Assembly (NCBI RefSeq): GCF_036711975.1
Contig: NC_091971.1
Location: forward strand, 15,011,501-15,075,500
DNA length: 64,000 nucleotides
Reading direction: 5' to 3'
From: Onthophagus taurus
Lineage: Eukaryota; Arthropoda; Insecta; Coleoptera; Scarabaeidae
A model generated the notes under the pieces. The model searched no databases. It saw nothing but the letters and a program-made list of their open reading frames with translations, and was not told the origin of the DNA. Below, piece by piece: positions 11,529 to 21,600 of the stretch; the first letter of the stretch is position 1; each line of letters starts with the position of its first letter. The translations under genes were made by a program, and so were the position numbers.

Positions 11529-11803
11529 CAGAATCTTGGAGGAAGAAGTTTATTTTGTTATACCACATCAAAGAGATTGGATGATTTAAAAAGTATTACT
11601 TATTTTTTATAACATATTAGAATTTGTTTTAAGGTCAAGGATAAGTATTAACTTATTAATCTTATCGGGAATTATTTAACAAAAAAACATAACCTAAAAA
11701 TCTAAAGTCATCTTTACCCGGTGAGTTATTTATTAAAATGTAAGTTATTAGACCATATTTTTTTGATATTTTAATCTAAACATGCGTTATATTTCTTAAT
11801 TAG

Positions 11804-13410
11804 ATGGCAAATTCTACGGAAATCACCGAAATCTCCAACAACAAAATGTTCGGGGGCCACCAAAAAATATTCTCCCATAACTCCAAAACCGTGGGTTGTG
11901 TTATGAAATTCGCCGTTTATTTACCACCACAAGCTGATGAGAAAAAAGTTCCAGTCATTTATTGGTTATCAGGTTTAACATGTAATGAGCAAAATTTTAT
12001 TCAAAAATCTGGAGCTCAAAAGTAATTATTGTTAACTAAAAAAGAATCTTTTTGATAACTTAGGACATTTTAAATCAATTATGTTTTATTATAGATATGC
12101 AGCTGAACATGGAGTAATTCTTGTAGCTCCAGATACTTCACCAAGAGGTTTAAACATTCCCGGTGACTCCGAAAGCTGGGATTTTGGAGTTGGTGCTGGG
12201 TTTTATGTTGATGCCACCCAAAAACCATGGAGTGAAAATTATAAGATGTTTAGTTATGTAACTAAAGAATTAGTAGAGATTGTTAAAACAAATTTTCCTA
12301 TTTTGGAAGGGCAACAATCAATTATGGGGCATAGGTAAAAAATAACAATTCCTGATTTACTTTATTTACTATAATTTATGAAGGCATGAGTTTATTTTTG
12401 ACATTGAATATTTATTTCAATAGTTTCCAATTTTAATGTTTTTTTACTGGTGCCAAAATGACAAAAACAGGTGCACCATATGTAAATCTAAAGAAAAAAT
12501 ATTGTTTGTGTTTTTCTAAGAAATACAAAACCTTATTTTTAGTATGGGAGGTCACGGGGCGTTAATTTGCGCATTGAAAAACCCAGGTTTATATAGAAGT
12601 GTATCCGCTTTTGCTCCCATTTCGAACCCTATCAATTGCCCATGGGGCGAAAAAGCTTTTTCTGGATATCTCGGCCCAAAAGAAACCGGACATTGGGAAG
12701 AATGGGATGCCACTGAGTTGGTAAAGAAATACAATGGACCATCTTTAATAATTCTAATTGATCAAGTAAATCATAAAAATATTCGTCCACAGCTACCTTA
12801 TGATATTGTATATACCTTATAAAAGGGTAGTCATTTTTCACACAATGAATTCAACTTGACAGACTAAAATAATAATTATTTGAAACGTCAAACTTTCAAA
12901 AAACGTCAATTTAATTTAATTTTTTTGGGACTTCAAATCTTTAGATTTGACATTAAAAAAACGTAAACAAATTCCGTTTTTTCTATGATTTAAGCATAAA
13001 TTAATTAATTTTCTTAAAAAAAACGACGTTTCATAAAATTGACATTTAATTTTGACAAATTGTTGTGAAGTTGGTTACAGTTGGTAACATTGAATTTGTG
13101 TCACATTGACGTTTAAACTTTTTTCAAAAATTTATTTAATTTATGGAATCAATTTCGATAGTAGTCGTGGACAAAGTATAGTATTCTATTTTAAAAACGC
13201 TTATTTTAATTATTATCAAATTTTTAGGGCAGTGCGGATGAATTTTATGCAAAAAAACAACTTCTCCCCGAAAATCTTCTCTCTGCTTGTCAATCTTCAA
13301 ACGTTCCAGCAATTTTAAAGCTTCGCGATGGTTACGATCACAGTTATTATTACATCGCTAGTTATATTGGTGATCATATTGAATATCACATGCAAAATTT
13401 ATCACTCTGA
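11804..13410 (+). CDS. ESD: S-formylglutathione hydrolase (esterase D)
   Basis: Four coding exons: 11804-12021, 12095-12334, 12543-12765 and 13228-13410 (TGA), giving 287 residues (human 282). This cytosolic serine hydrolase cleaves S-formylglutathione to formate and glutathione, the last step of glutathione-dependent formaldehyde detoxification. The nucleophile elbow GHSMGGHGA is assembled across the exon 2/3 junction (CAT AG|T ATG). The catalytic Asp region is VDATQ...LIDQGSADEF, split phase 0 by intron 3, and the His is in [12 protein letters not shown] of the last exon. [10 protein letters not shown] and APDTSPRG are family hallmarks. Intron 3 (462 bp) is mostly a dispersed repeat. A 5'-UTR intron ends at the ATG. 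The last residues (EYHMQNLSL) replace the usual HHAKYL ending, a mild divergence. A poly(A) signal is near 13507. Confidence 0.95.
12811..13170 (+). repeat. Dispersed 350-bp repeat, copy 2, in esterase D intron 3
   Basis: Same family and orientation as 10528-10890, aligned over almost its full length. It makes up about three quarters of the 462-bp intron, so the intron without it would be near 100 bp, close to its neighbours (73 and 208 bp). Splice sites outside the repeat are intact. Confidence 0.75.
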
Positions 13411-13992
13411 GATACGAAGAATGGAGATGGGCCAGCTTCCCGTTTTTACAGCTTGGTTTTTCTCCCACTTTTTTATGATGCAGATTTTTGTTTATGTTGA
13501 TTTAATAATAAAGAAAAGACACATAATAAAAGTTTTATGAAATAATTTGTTTGTATAGTTATGCATAGTAGAAATCACGAAGCTGGCAGTGAGTCATCGC
13601 TTAAAAATGACTTAGATTTACTACGTATAGCATTTGTAAGAGCGGAAAACGATGATTCACTGCCACCTCTTGTGGTTTCTACTTTACATAGTTTTGTAAT
13701 GAAATATAAATAACCTCACAATATATCTGCTTGTCAACTTTTAAGCATTTGAAAGCTTTGCGATTTTTTAGAATACCACATGCAAAATTAGTTTCTCTGA
13801 GATACTTAGAATAGAGATGGGCTTCCTGTTACAGCTTGGTTTTTCTCCCACTTTTTTACATTTAAAGATATTTAAGATAAAGAAAAGACGCATAATAATT
13901 GGCTAATCATAATAAAAGTTTTATTAAATAAGTTTTTTGTATATTTATGTACATAGTGTTTGTAGATGAAATATACACAACCTCACAATGTA
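13380..13992 (+). repeat. Tandem duplication of the esterase D 3' end
   Basis: The stretch from the last esterase D codons into its 3' flank (about 13380-13566 plus 13684-13735) recurs at about 13770-13992. Shared blocks include CACATGCAAAAT, TCTCTGAGATAC, CAGCTTGGTTTTTCTCCCAC, AAGAAAAGAC, CATAATAAAAGTTTTAT and AACCTCACAAT. Copy 2 has lost the first AATAAA but keeps the second. The stop codon of the convergent PARL gene (13996-13998) lies just past copy 2. The copies are diverged by substitutions and small gaps, so the event is not recent. Confidence 0.75.
13567..13683. repeat. 117-bp MITE in copy 1 of the duplicated 3' end
   Basis: Terminal inverted repeats of about 33 bp: AGTAGAAATCACGAAGCTGG at the left, complementary to CCACCTCTTGTGGTTTCTACT at the right, both followed inward by GCAGTGA[GA]TCATCG. 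Copy 2 of the duplication lacks it at the matching position (near 13947), so it inserted after the duplication or was lost from copy 2. The target-site duplication is unclear. Confidence 0.7.
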
Positions 13993-13995
13993 TGT

Positions 13996-15655
13996 TCACT
14001 TTATTGCCCCTCTTATTTCGTGCCAATATTGGAGGATTGGGTCACGTTTTAACCACATATGTTCATGACCCCAATAGGCCCAAGCTACACCGCACGCTGC
14101 TCCACCTAAATGAGCTGCATGATCGAATATTTTCCAACCTAATAATACTCCAGCTGTATCTAAAGCTATTATAGCTTTAATTGCCTAAAATAAATATATA
14201 AAGTTATAACTACGATTTCTTATATATTAAATTGAGTGATAATGTGTAGTGTGTTAATTAATTATCGTACCCGACGTCATCACTGCAAGTATGCAACCAA
14301 TATCACAGTATTGGTATGCGATTTGCGTCATAGCTGTGATATTGGTTACATACTTGCAATGATGACGTCGGGTAGGATAATTAATTAACACACTGTATAA
14401 TAATAAAAGGAACTTACACTCCCTGCTGAAAATGTTAGGAAAGGTAATAAAATAATTCCTAGCTTTGTATCTGGATATTGAGTACATACATAACCTAAAA
14501 TAGCCATTATTGCTCCTGACTAAATAAAAACAAAAATTACTAAAACAAAATTCCAAAATTATTACTTCACTTACTGCACCAAGTGATAGTCCTGGTTGTT
14601 TTGTAACAGCTTTGTACACATAGCTTGTGAAACTAGATATTACACCTGCGCTAAGGTACAAACCTAAGAATTGTTCTTTTCCTAAACTTGCTACAGCACC
14701 TACAATTTTGCGCATGTAATAACATTAAAATTAAAGGTGTGTAATACATACCGGTACTAAAACTATGTAAAACATACATATTTGCTAACAAATGGAACAA
14801 AGAATAATGACTAAATGTAGATAGCAGCATAGGCCAACAAATGGAAGAGCTGGATGGGTTAGAACAAAAATATTTCAACATGGTAGGTTGCAATCGAGGT
14901 ATACGCCAAGCGAAAAAGATTAGAACATTTATAAAACATATTGGGGCAAAAACTTTTTCCCCTGGTGACAGTTTATTCCACCATGTATTCATTTCCTTTC
15001 TTAGAGATCCCTGTAATATAAAAAAAGAATTATTTAAATAATATTCATACCAACTTTTTAATATAAAAGCTTTTAAGAACAATTTTTATTTTAAAAGGCA
15101 AAGCTAAATTAAAACTGCACTAAAAACAATGTTCTTAAAAGCTGAATTCAAATCAACAATGATATAATAATAATCTTACAAATTTATTGTCAATTCTCTT
15201 TTGCATAAAGTCCATAGGTCTATGCAACATACTTATTGCATGGGCTCTCATGTTTTCATATTGCCATATCACTGCACCTCCAAAGCACAGCGCACTAAAC
15301 TAAGAAAATATATTAGAATTTATAGTTTTATGTTACTTATTTACATTAAAATTAAATGTTTCGCTTACACCAACAGTAAATCCTAACGGTTTCAATAATG
15401 TAGTAGCATTAACCCGATGGGTACTAAGATTAACATTAGCAAAAGGTGGAGCTATACTTTCAAAAACGTTTTTCTCATCTTGTCGAACTCTTTTAAAACG
15501 ACGCACATGTTTTGCCGGTTGTAAAAGGAGCCTCTGGTTAAATAATGTTTTGGTTGGACTAGAAAAAAAGTGAGGTTACGTTTTAAATTTTAAGATTACA
15601 TTTTTAAAGTGATTTACCACAATTCACCAAGTTTTATCATACGAGATAGTGCCAT
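13996..15655 (-). CDS. PARL: Mitochondrial rhomboid protease PARL (Rhomboid-7 type)
   Basis: Seven exons on the minus strand: 15655-15618, 15558-15369, 15299-15180, 15010-14752, 14699-14575, 14519-14418 and 14184-13996; all phases agree and total about 340 residues (human 379). PARL is an inner-membrane intramembrane serine protease that processes PINK1, PGAM5 and similar substrates. The start is [12 protein letters not shown] with a basic, mitochondrial-type leader. The extra N-terminal helix of PARL-type rhomboids is [20 protein letters not shown]. The rhomboid core has [12 protein letters not shown], the catalytic serine in GA|SGAIM (split across exons 5 and 6) and the catalytic histidine in FDHAAHLGG of the last exon. 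It is convergent with esterase D. The last intron contains a 147-bp palindromic MITE, and its promoter and first exon have a second, damaged copy upstream. Confidence 0.95.
14248..14394. repeat. 147-bp palindromic MITE in the last PARL intron
   Basis: Arms of about 61 bp, nearly perfect: left AGTGTGTTAATTAATTATCG...CCCGACGTCATCA...GCAAGTATG; right CATACTTGCAATGATGACGT...GATAATTAATTAACACACT. The central loop is about 25 bp. It sits between exons 6 and 7 (intron 14185-14417) and accounts for most of that intron. Confidence 0.85.
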
Positions 15656-18347
15656 TACATCAATTAATGATCTCCGAACGTAGGGCTCAGTTTTTGAGGG
15701 GTGTTTTCATAATTTTTTATGATGTTATATGTGCGTCGTATTTCGAGGAAATGTCAAATGATTTAACACTTCCGAAAATTACAAACATTTTTTTGAAAAA
15801 CCCAAAGTATTTTTGTTGATTTAGATAGTTGTATATAAGTTTAATTTTATAATAAGAGGTTAATTTAAAAAAAAATAAATAAAAGCAAATACAATATATG
15901 CGATTTTGAAGAGATAAATGTCAAAAAAATGTGTTACCAACATTAATTTGATTTACATAAAATTAAATATTTCAATAAAACGAGGACTAAAAGCAAAAAA
16001 GCAATAATTATCGTGGTACACACTTTATTAAAAAAAAGAAAATGTAAAGAAGAATACATATCACTTAAAAAACTAATTTGAGAAAATAAAAAATTGACTA
16101 GAAAAAAAGTGAGGTTATGTTTTGAATTTTAAGATTAATTTTTAAAGTGATTTACTACCATTCCCAAATTTTATCATACGGGATAGTGCCATTACATCAA
16201 TTAATGATCTCCGAACGTAGGGCTTAGTTTTTGAGGGATGTTTTCATAATTTTTTATGAAATATTTTTTTTTTTGTATTTGTTATACAATGTGTATCGTA
16301 TTTCGAGGAAATGTCAAATGAGTTAACACTTCCAAGAATTACAAACATTTCTTTTGAGACACCCAAAGTATTTTTGTTGATTTTAGATAGTTGTTTATAA
16401 GTTTAATTTTATAATAAGAGGTTAATTTCCAAAAAATGAATAAAAGCAAATACAATATACAGGTGTCCCGTATCTTCCGCATCAGAGCATTAACGGTTGA
16501 AGGATGCATTATTCTGAAGCGATTTTTATAATAAATTTTTTTCGAAATGTTTATAATAACCGCACGGGAACTGTTTAAAATTCTCCGCTTTTGTCCAATA
16601 ACAGACGATTTTGATTTATAAAAAAAGTTTATTTCTTTTTGCGTGTCGAATCTATTGGTAAGAAACGTGTTTTGATCGGTGCGGCGGCCTGACCTAGGGT
16701 TGATTTGCGATTTGCCATTGGACGTCGAAAAACAGTTCCCGTGCGCTTATTATAAACATTTCGAAAAAAATGTATTAGAAAAATCACTTCAGAATAATGT
16801 CAACGTCAATTATGATATATTTGTAATCGTCGTGAAAAATCCTTTAAAAAGAGCCCAAAAATGATACTTTTAATTCTAATATTACTCGAGATATAAGCAA
16901 CTTCCAATTTGAAATGTCAATGTCATTTTGACATATTCTTAATTTTTATAAAATGTTTTAAAATTTATCACAAAAACATAAATACAATAAAAACAATTAA
17001 AAATTAAGGTTGGTATTAATATTTAATAATTAAATTGCTATCTTAATTGTTGCTAACTTCAGGTTTAACGTTTTTTTATTCGAACTTTTTTGTTTTTTGA
17101 GATAAGTGCGTCATGTTTGGACTCATTTTAAAAGTTTTTTTAATAAAGAATACATCATGAAAGAACACCATGAAGTTGTCCATTTGTCTATTACATGATA
17201 ACTAACTTCAGATTTAAAATGTCAACCCCAATTTTGACATATTTGTAATCTTCATTACAAATCCTTTAAAATGAGTACAAACACGACATATTTATTTTAA
17301 ATATTAATGAAGTTATGATCAACTTTCGGTTACCAACGTCAACGTCAATTTTGACATATTTGTAATCGTCGTGAAAAATCCTTTGAAATGAGCCCAAACA
17401 TGATATGTTTAATTCCAATATTACTCGAGATATAAGCAACTTCCGCTTAGAAATGTCATTTTGACAAATTCTTAATTTTTATAAAATGGCTTAAAATTTA
17501 TCACAAAAACAAAAATACAATAAAAAAATTAAGGTTGGTATTTATATTTAATAATTAAATTGATATCTTAATTGTTGGTAACTTCGGGTTTAACGTTTTT
17601 TTATTCAAACTTTTTTGTTTTTTGAGATAAGTGCGTCATTTTTGGACTCATTTTAAAGGATTTTTTATAAAGTTGACAAATATGTCAAAATTAAAAGTTG
17701 ACAGTTCAAACTTTTTGGTTTGAACTTCAAACCGTTGAAGTCAATTTTGACAAGCAACTGCAGTATTTGGATCTTAATCACCATGGTAACTGAGTCAAGT
17801 TGGATAACCATAAAATAATAAAATTTTATTCCGATTTTTTTATCAATTCTAACCTAATTTTAAAACAATTCGAATTCTTTACGATTATCTCGCATTCATA
17901 ACAAATTCGTTAATTGTAGTTAATTTAAATCGATTATAAAAAATATCTTTTTTAGATTTAATTCATTTACCTTGTTTATAATACCCTAGATCAACCAATT
18001 TTGGGTTAAATACAGCCTTTTAAACAAATTAAATAAGACTTTTTCTTTAAAAAAGCTTAACTTCAATTTCAATTTTGACAAGCACCTGCAATCAAATGTA
18101 TCCTGCAACCGTGTAATGCTCTGATGCGTAAGATACGGGACAGGGTGTATACGCTTTTGTAGATATAAATGTCAAAAAAAGTGTTACCAACATAAATTTG
18201 ATTTACATAAAATTAAATATTTCAATAAAACGAGGATATTTTTAAGCAAAAAAGCAATAATTATCGTGATACACTTTATTTAAAAAAAAGAAAATGTAAA
18301 GAAGAATACATATCACTTACAAAACTAAGTTTGAGAAAATAAAAAAT
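15557..18347 (-). repeat. Tandem duplication of the PARL promoter/first exon, second copy split by a transposon
   Basis: Unit A is 15557-16095 (about 539 bp); unit B is 16096-16459 plus 18148-18347. They share long blocks: GACTAGAAAAAAAGTGAGGTT, AATGATCTCCGAACGTAGGG, TCGTATTTCGAGGAAATGTC, TAAAATTAAATATTTCAATA and AAGAAAATGTAAAGAAGAAT. Unit A supplies the working PARL exon 1. Unit B has a matching ATG at 16192-16190 ([10 protein letters not shown]...), but one base is missing before the donor, so its 37-nt exon would not join exon 2 in frame. One edge of the unit lies at the PARL exon 2 acceptor and the other near the RCC2 3' end, so the unit spans the gap between the two genes. Confidence 0.85.
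16460..18147. mobile_element. 1.69-kb non-autonomous DNA transposon, TATA target duplication
   Basis: Terminal inverted repeats: CAGGTGTCCCGTATCTTCCG...CATCAGAGCATTA at the left and the complementary TAATGCTCTGATGCG...GATACGGGACAGGGTG at the right. TATA flanks both sides (16456-16459 and 18148-18151), while duplication unit A keeps one uninterrupted TATATGCG at the matching empty site (near 15896). The interior holds two similar blocks around ATATTACTCGAGATATAAGC (about 16880 and 17420) and an inverted copy of the 9737-10300 repeat family (17748-18090). No transposase is recognisable. The superfamily is unresolved. Confidence 0.8.
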
Positions 18348-18691
18348 CGTATGTAAATTTAAAAAAACTATTAAGATATTCCTAAAAATTACAATCGAAG
18401 AAAAATATTCTCCTTATTGTTACTTATTTAGTATGATTGTGTTCCTAAATTTTATCCTGTAAACAATAAATACGCCATAAAAAAATACTGGAAATCTAAA
18501 ACTTAGAGACGTAATTCTCTCGGATACACTAAAAAAAAATTCGCGGATTTGTGATAAAAAGTATCAAAAGAACGGGAGGCAGTAGTAGTAGTACTGACGA
18601 CAATGGTGCGTGGCCTTTAACACGTACAGAAACAGTCACGTTATTCTTATTTAGACCTGATGTTAGTAAAAGCCTTGCATTTTGGACAGGA
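18348..18691 (-). other. RCC2 3' flank and probable 3' UTR
   Basis: Follows the RCC2 stop on the minus strand. Overlapping short frames on both strands (about 18529-18787) have no family features and are taken as chance. AATAAA-like complements occur near 18268 within duplication unit B and could mark the RCC2 transcript end. Confidence 0.4.
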
Positions 18692-21600
18692 TTACAATTC
18701 AAATTTATCGAAAGTATCCAGTTTAGCTTTTTGATCATCTGTATCATTTTGAGCTATCAAAAGTGTATGAGAAAGACCCATCGCTAAGTGTAATACCTTA
18801 ACGCCACTCAAACGAGTTACCTAAAATAAAAAGGTTATTTAAGAAATAATAACAATTGCAAAATTTTTTTAAATAAAACTTACTTCTTTTGGTGTAGTCG
18901 AAGATTTTGTAATATCACCAAAACCTAATTCCCCATAAGTTGGTGAAGCTCCCCAAGCAATAACAGTATCATCAGCAGCTATAATAATTGATGTATTCCC
19001 AGTGGCAACTAAATGAATGTCCCACCCAGCTAAATCTTGAACTGGTTTCGGATACATATTCGCTTCCCCGGTACGTTTGGTTTGTCCGAACATAAACAGC
19101 GCCCCAAAATCGGTGACGGCAAGACTGTACGTGGAACCACAATGAACGGATCGAACACCTCGAGATTGAGTATCAAAGTATTTTATTAATCGGGGCACGA
19201 ATTCGTCTTTTTGTTCTGCGTGCCCAAGTCTTCCAAACCCACCAAAACCCCACGAAAAAGCTCGCTTTTTGCTATCAATTGCCACAGTGTGGTTTTGACC
19301 ACAATTAAAATCAACGATTTCGGTTACATCAACGGGCGAAACATGACCATCTTTACCTTTCTCAATATAAAGAACAACCCGTTTAGGACTCGTTTCAAAA
19401 TTGTAACAAAGTTTTGTGTTTGTTTTAAAGTATTTTCCATCTGTGTTATGTCCAAGTTGACCATATTCAGGTAATCCGAATGAATGTAAGCCTCCTTTTA
19501 TATCAAGAACTAGTGAGAATTCCGCACCACAACCAACCTAATGATAATTATCGTTAATTTTCTTTTTTATTCAAAAATACAGTGAAACCTCAATATAACG
19601 GATTAATATAGCGAAGACACTAGATCTTAAAATAGAAACTTAAGATGGCTAAACCCGAATGTTTCTGATTGTAGATCTAGTGTTAGTTCTACTTTTAGTT
19701 TAATAAATATATACAACAATATAGTGCTGAATAACAGTTAAAACTAGAACCAACACTAAAATAACATAATAAAAATGTGTCTAAAACTATGTAAACTTGT
19801 CTAATTATTTAAAACAACAAAATTTATTTAAATTTGGCTTATCATTCACAAATTTTAAATATACATAAAATGTTCCACAATGATCAAACTCCATCTAAAA
19901 TTATGTAAACTTGTCTGTAATTGTTTAAAATCGCAAAATTTGTTCAAATTCATCCAAACTTTTACAAAATTGTCTAAAATCATTCAAATTGTCTAAAAAC
20001 AACTTGTCTATAATTGTTTAAAATCGCAAAATTTGTTCAAATTCATGCAAACTTTTACAAAATTAGGGTTAAAGTGCAAGGCAGTTAATTTATTGGGGAG
20101 TTTTTTGGATAATAGGGTGCAACGTGTGAGTGTGGATGGTCGGGTGTCGGAGGCAATGACGGTATCGACAGGTGTCCCACAGGGATCGGTTCTCTCCCCG
20201 CTCCTTTTCTCAATATACACTAGCGATTTTCACAAGCATGTATCTTTTTGCAATATGCACCAATATGCCGATGACACTCAGCTTTATGGGTCTTTTGGCG
20301 AGGGTGAGGTGGAGGAGGCCTGCAGGCGGATAAGTGCTGACCTAGATAACCTTGTGGATGTGTCTCGTCGTCATAATTTATTAATTAACTCAGCAAAAAC
20401 CGATGTTATTGTTTTTGGCCCGAAAAAACTTAGGGAAAGAATTAAACCCAAACTTGACATACGTATAGGAAACCAACAATTAACGTGCAAAGATTCAGTT
20501 AAAAGTTTGGGAATAATTATTGATGAGAATCTAACTTTCAATGAATATATTAATAAAAAGATCCGGGCGGCATACTGTCAATTAAAATCCATTTATAACG
20601 CGCGTCATTTCCTAACCGGTAGCAGTAAACGTTTACTTTGTGAGAGCCTGGTGTTATCGGGTTTTAACTATGGGGACATGTTGTACTCCTCTTTTATATC
20701 TAAACGTATAGCTCAAAAAATACAAAAAGTACAAAATTCATGTCTGCGACTAATTTTTGGTATAAGGCGACGAGAGCACATTAGTCACAAGTTGATTGAA
20801 ATAAGCTGGTTAAATATGATCAACCGCAGAAAATTACATTGCGCAACAGCTTATTTCAATATTATAACGACAGGTCGACCACCCTACCTTCGCCAGAAGA
20901 TACGGTACAGGACGGACGTGCACACCCTCAATATTAGGTTTAAGGGAACTCTCACACCACCCATTCACAAACGTCAATTTTTTAAAAAATGCTATTCTTA
21001 CCAAATTTCAAAACTGGTTAACGAGATTTCTGGATCTGTAGGACTGTGCACGTCCGCTGCATTACTTAAACGTCGATATAGGGCAGCCTTGTTTTCGGCT
21101 CAATGCACCTTTCAGGGTTACCGATGATGTTAATACCTCAGCTCTGCCGTATCTGCCGTATTTGCGCATAAGTTCTCTCTTGTTCGTGTTTTCTTTCTCT
21201 TTTCATGTTCTTTTCTGTTTTGTCTATGTTTATGTTTATTATTTTTAAGGGGGTGATTGTGGAAGAACGATAGACTATCGAACATCACCTTTTGTTCATA
21301 AATTTAGATATGTAAAAATTTTTTGTATTTTCAATAATATGTACCATGTACCTATATCGATTTTTGTGAACAATAAACTTGTTTATTATTATTATTATTA
21401 TTATTAAAATGATTTAAATTGTCTAAAATTAAAAAGTTTGGCGTAATTTAGATAATTTTAGCCACCTTTTGATCATAGTAGATAGTTTTGAACAAGTTTT
21501 GTCGAAAATTGTTTATTAGACAAATTTTGCGCTTTTAAATAATTTTGAGCAAGCTTACATAATTTCAGTGATATTTTGAACTATTTTGTAAAATTTAGAT

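Noticed and set aside
14841-15041. Plus-strand frame across PARL exon 4
   Set aside because: Antisense shadow of the real PARL exon.
16679-16864. 61-codon frame as a transposase of the 16460-18147 element
   Set aside because: No catalytic motifs; its sequence is part of an internal non-coding repeat with a second copy near 17360-17430.
18529-18787. Two opposite short frames past the RCC2 stop
   Set aside because: They overlap the RCC2 last exon and 3' UTR out of frame and match nothing.
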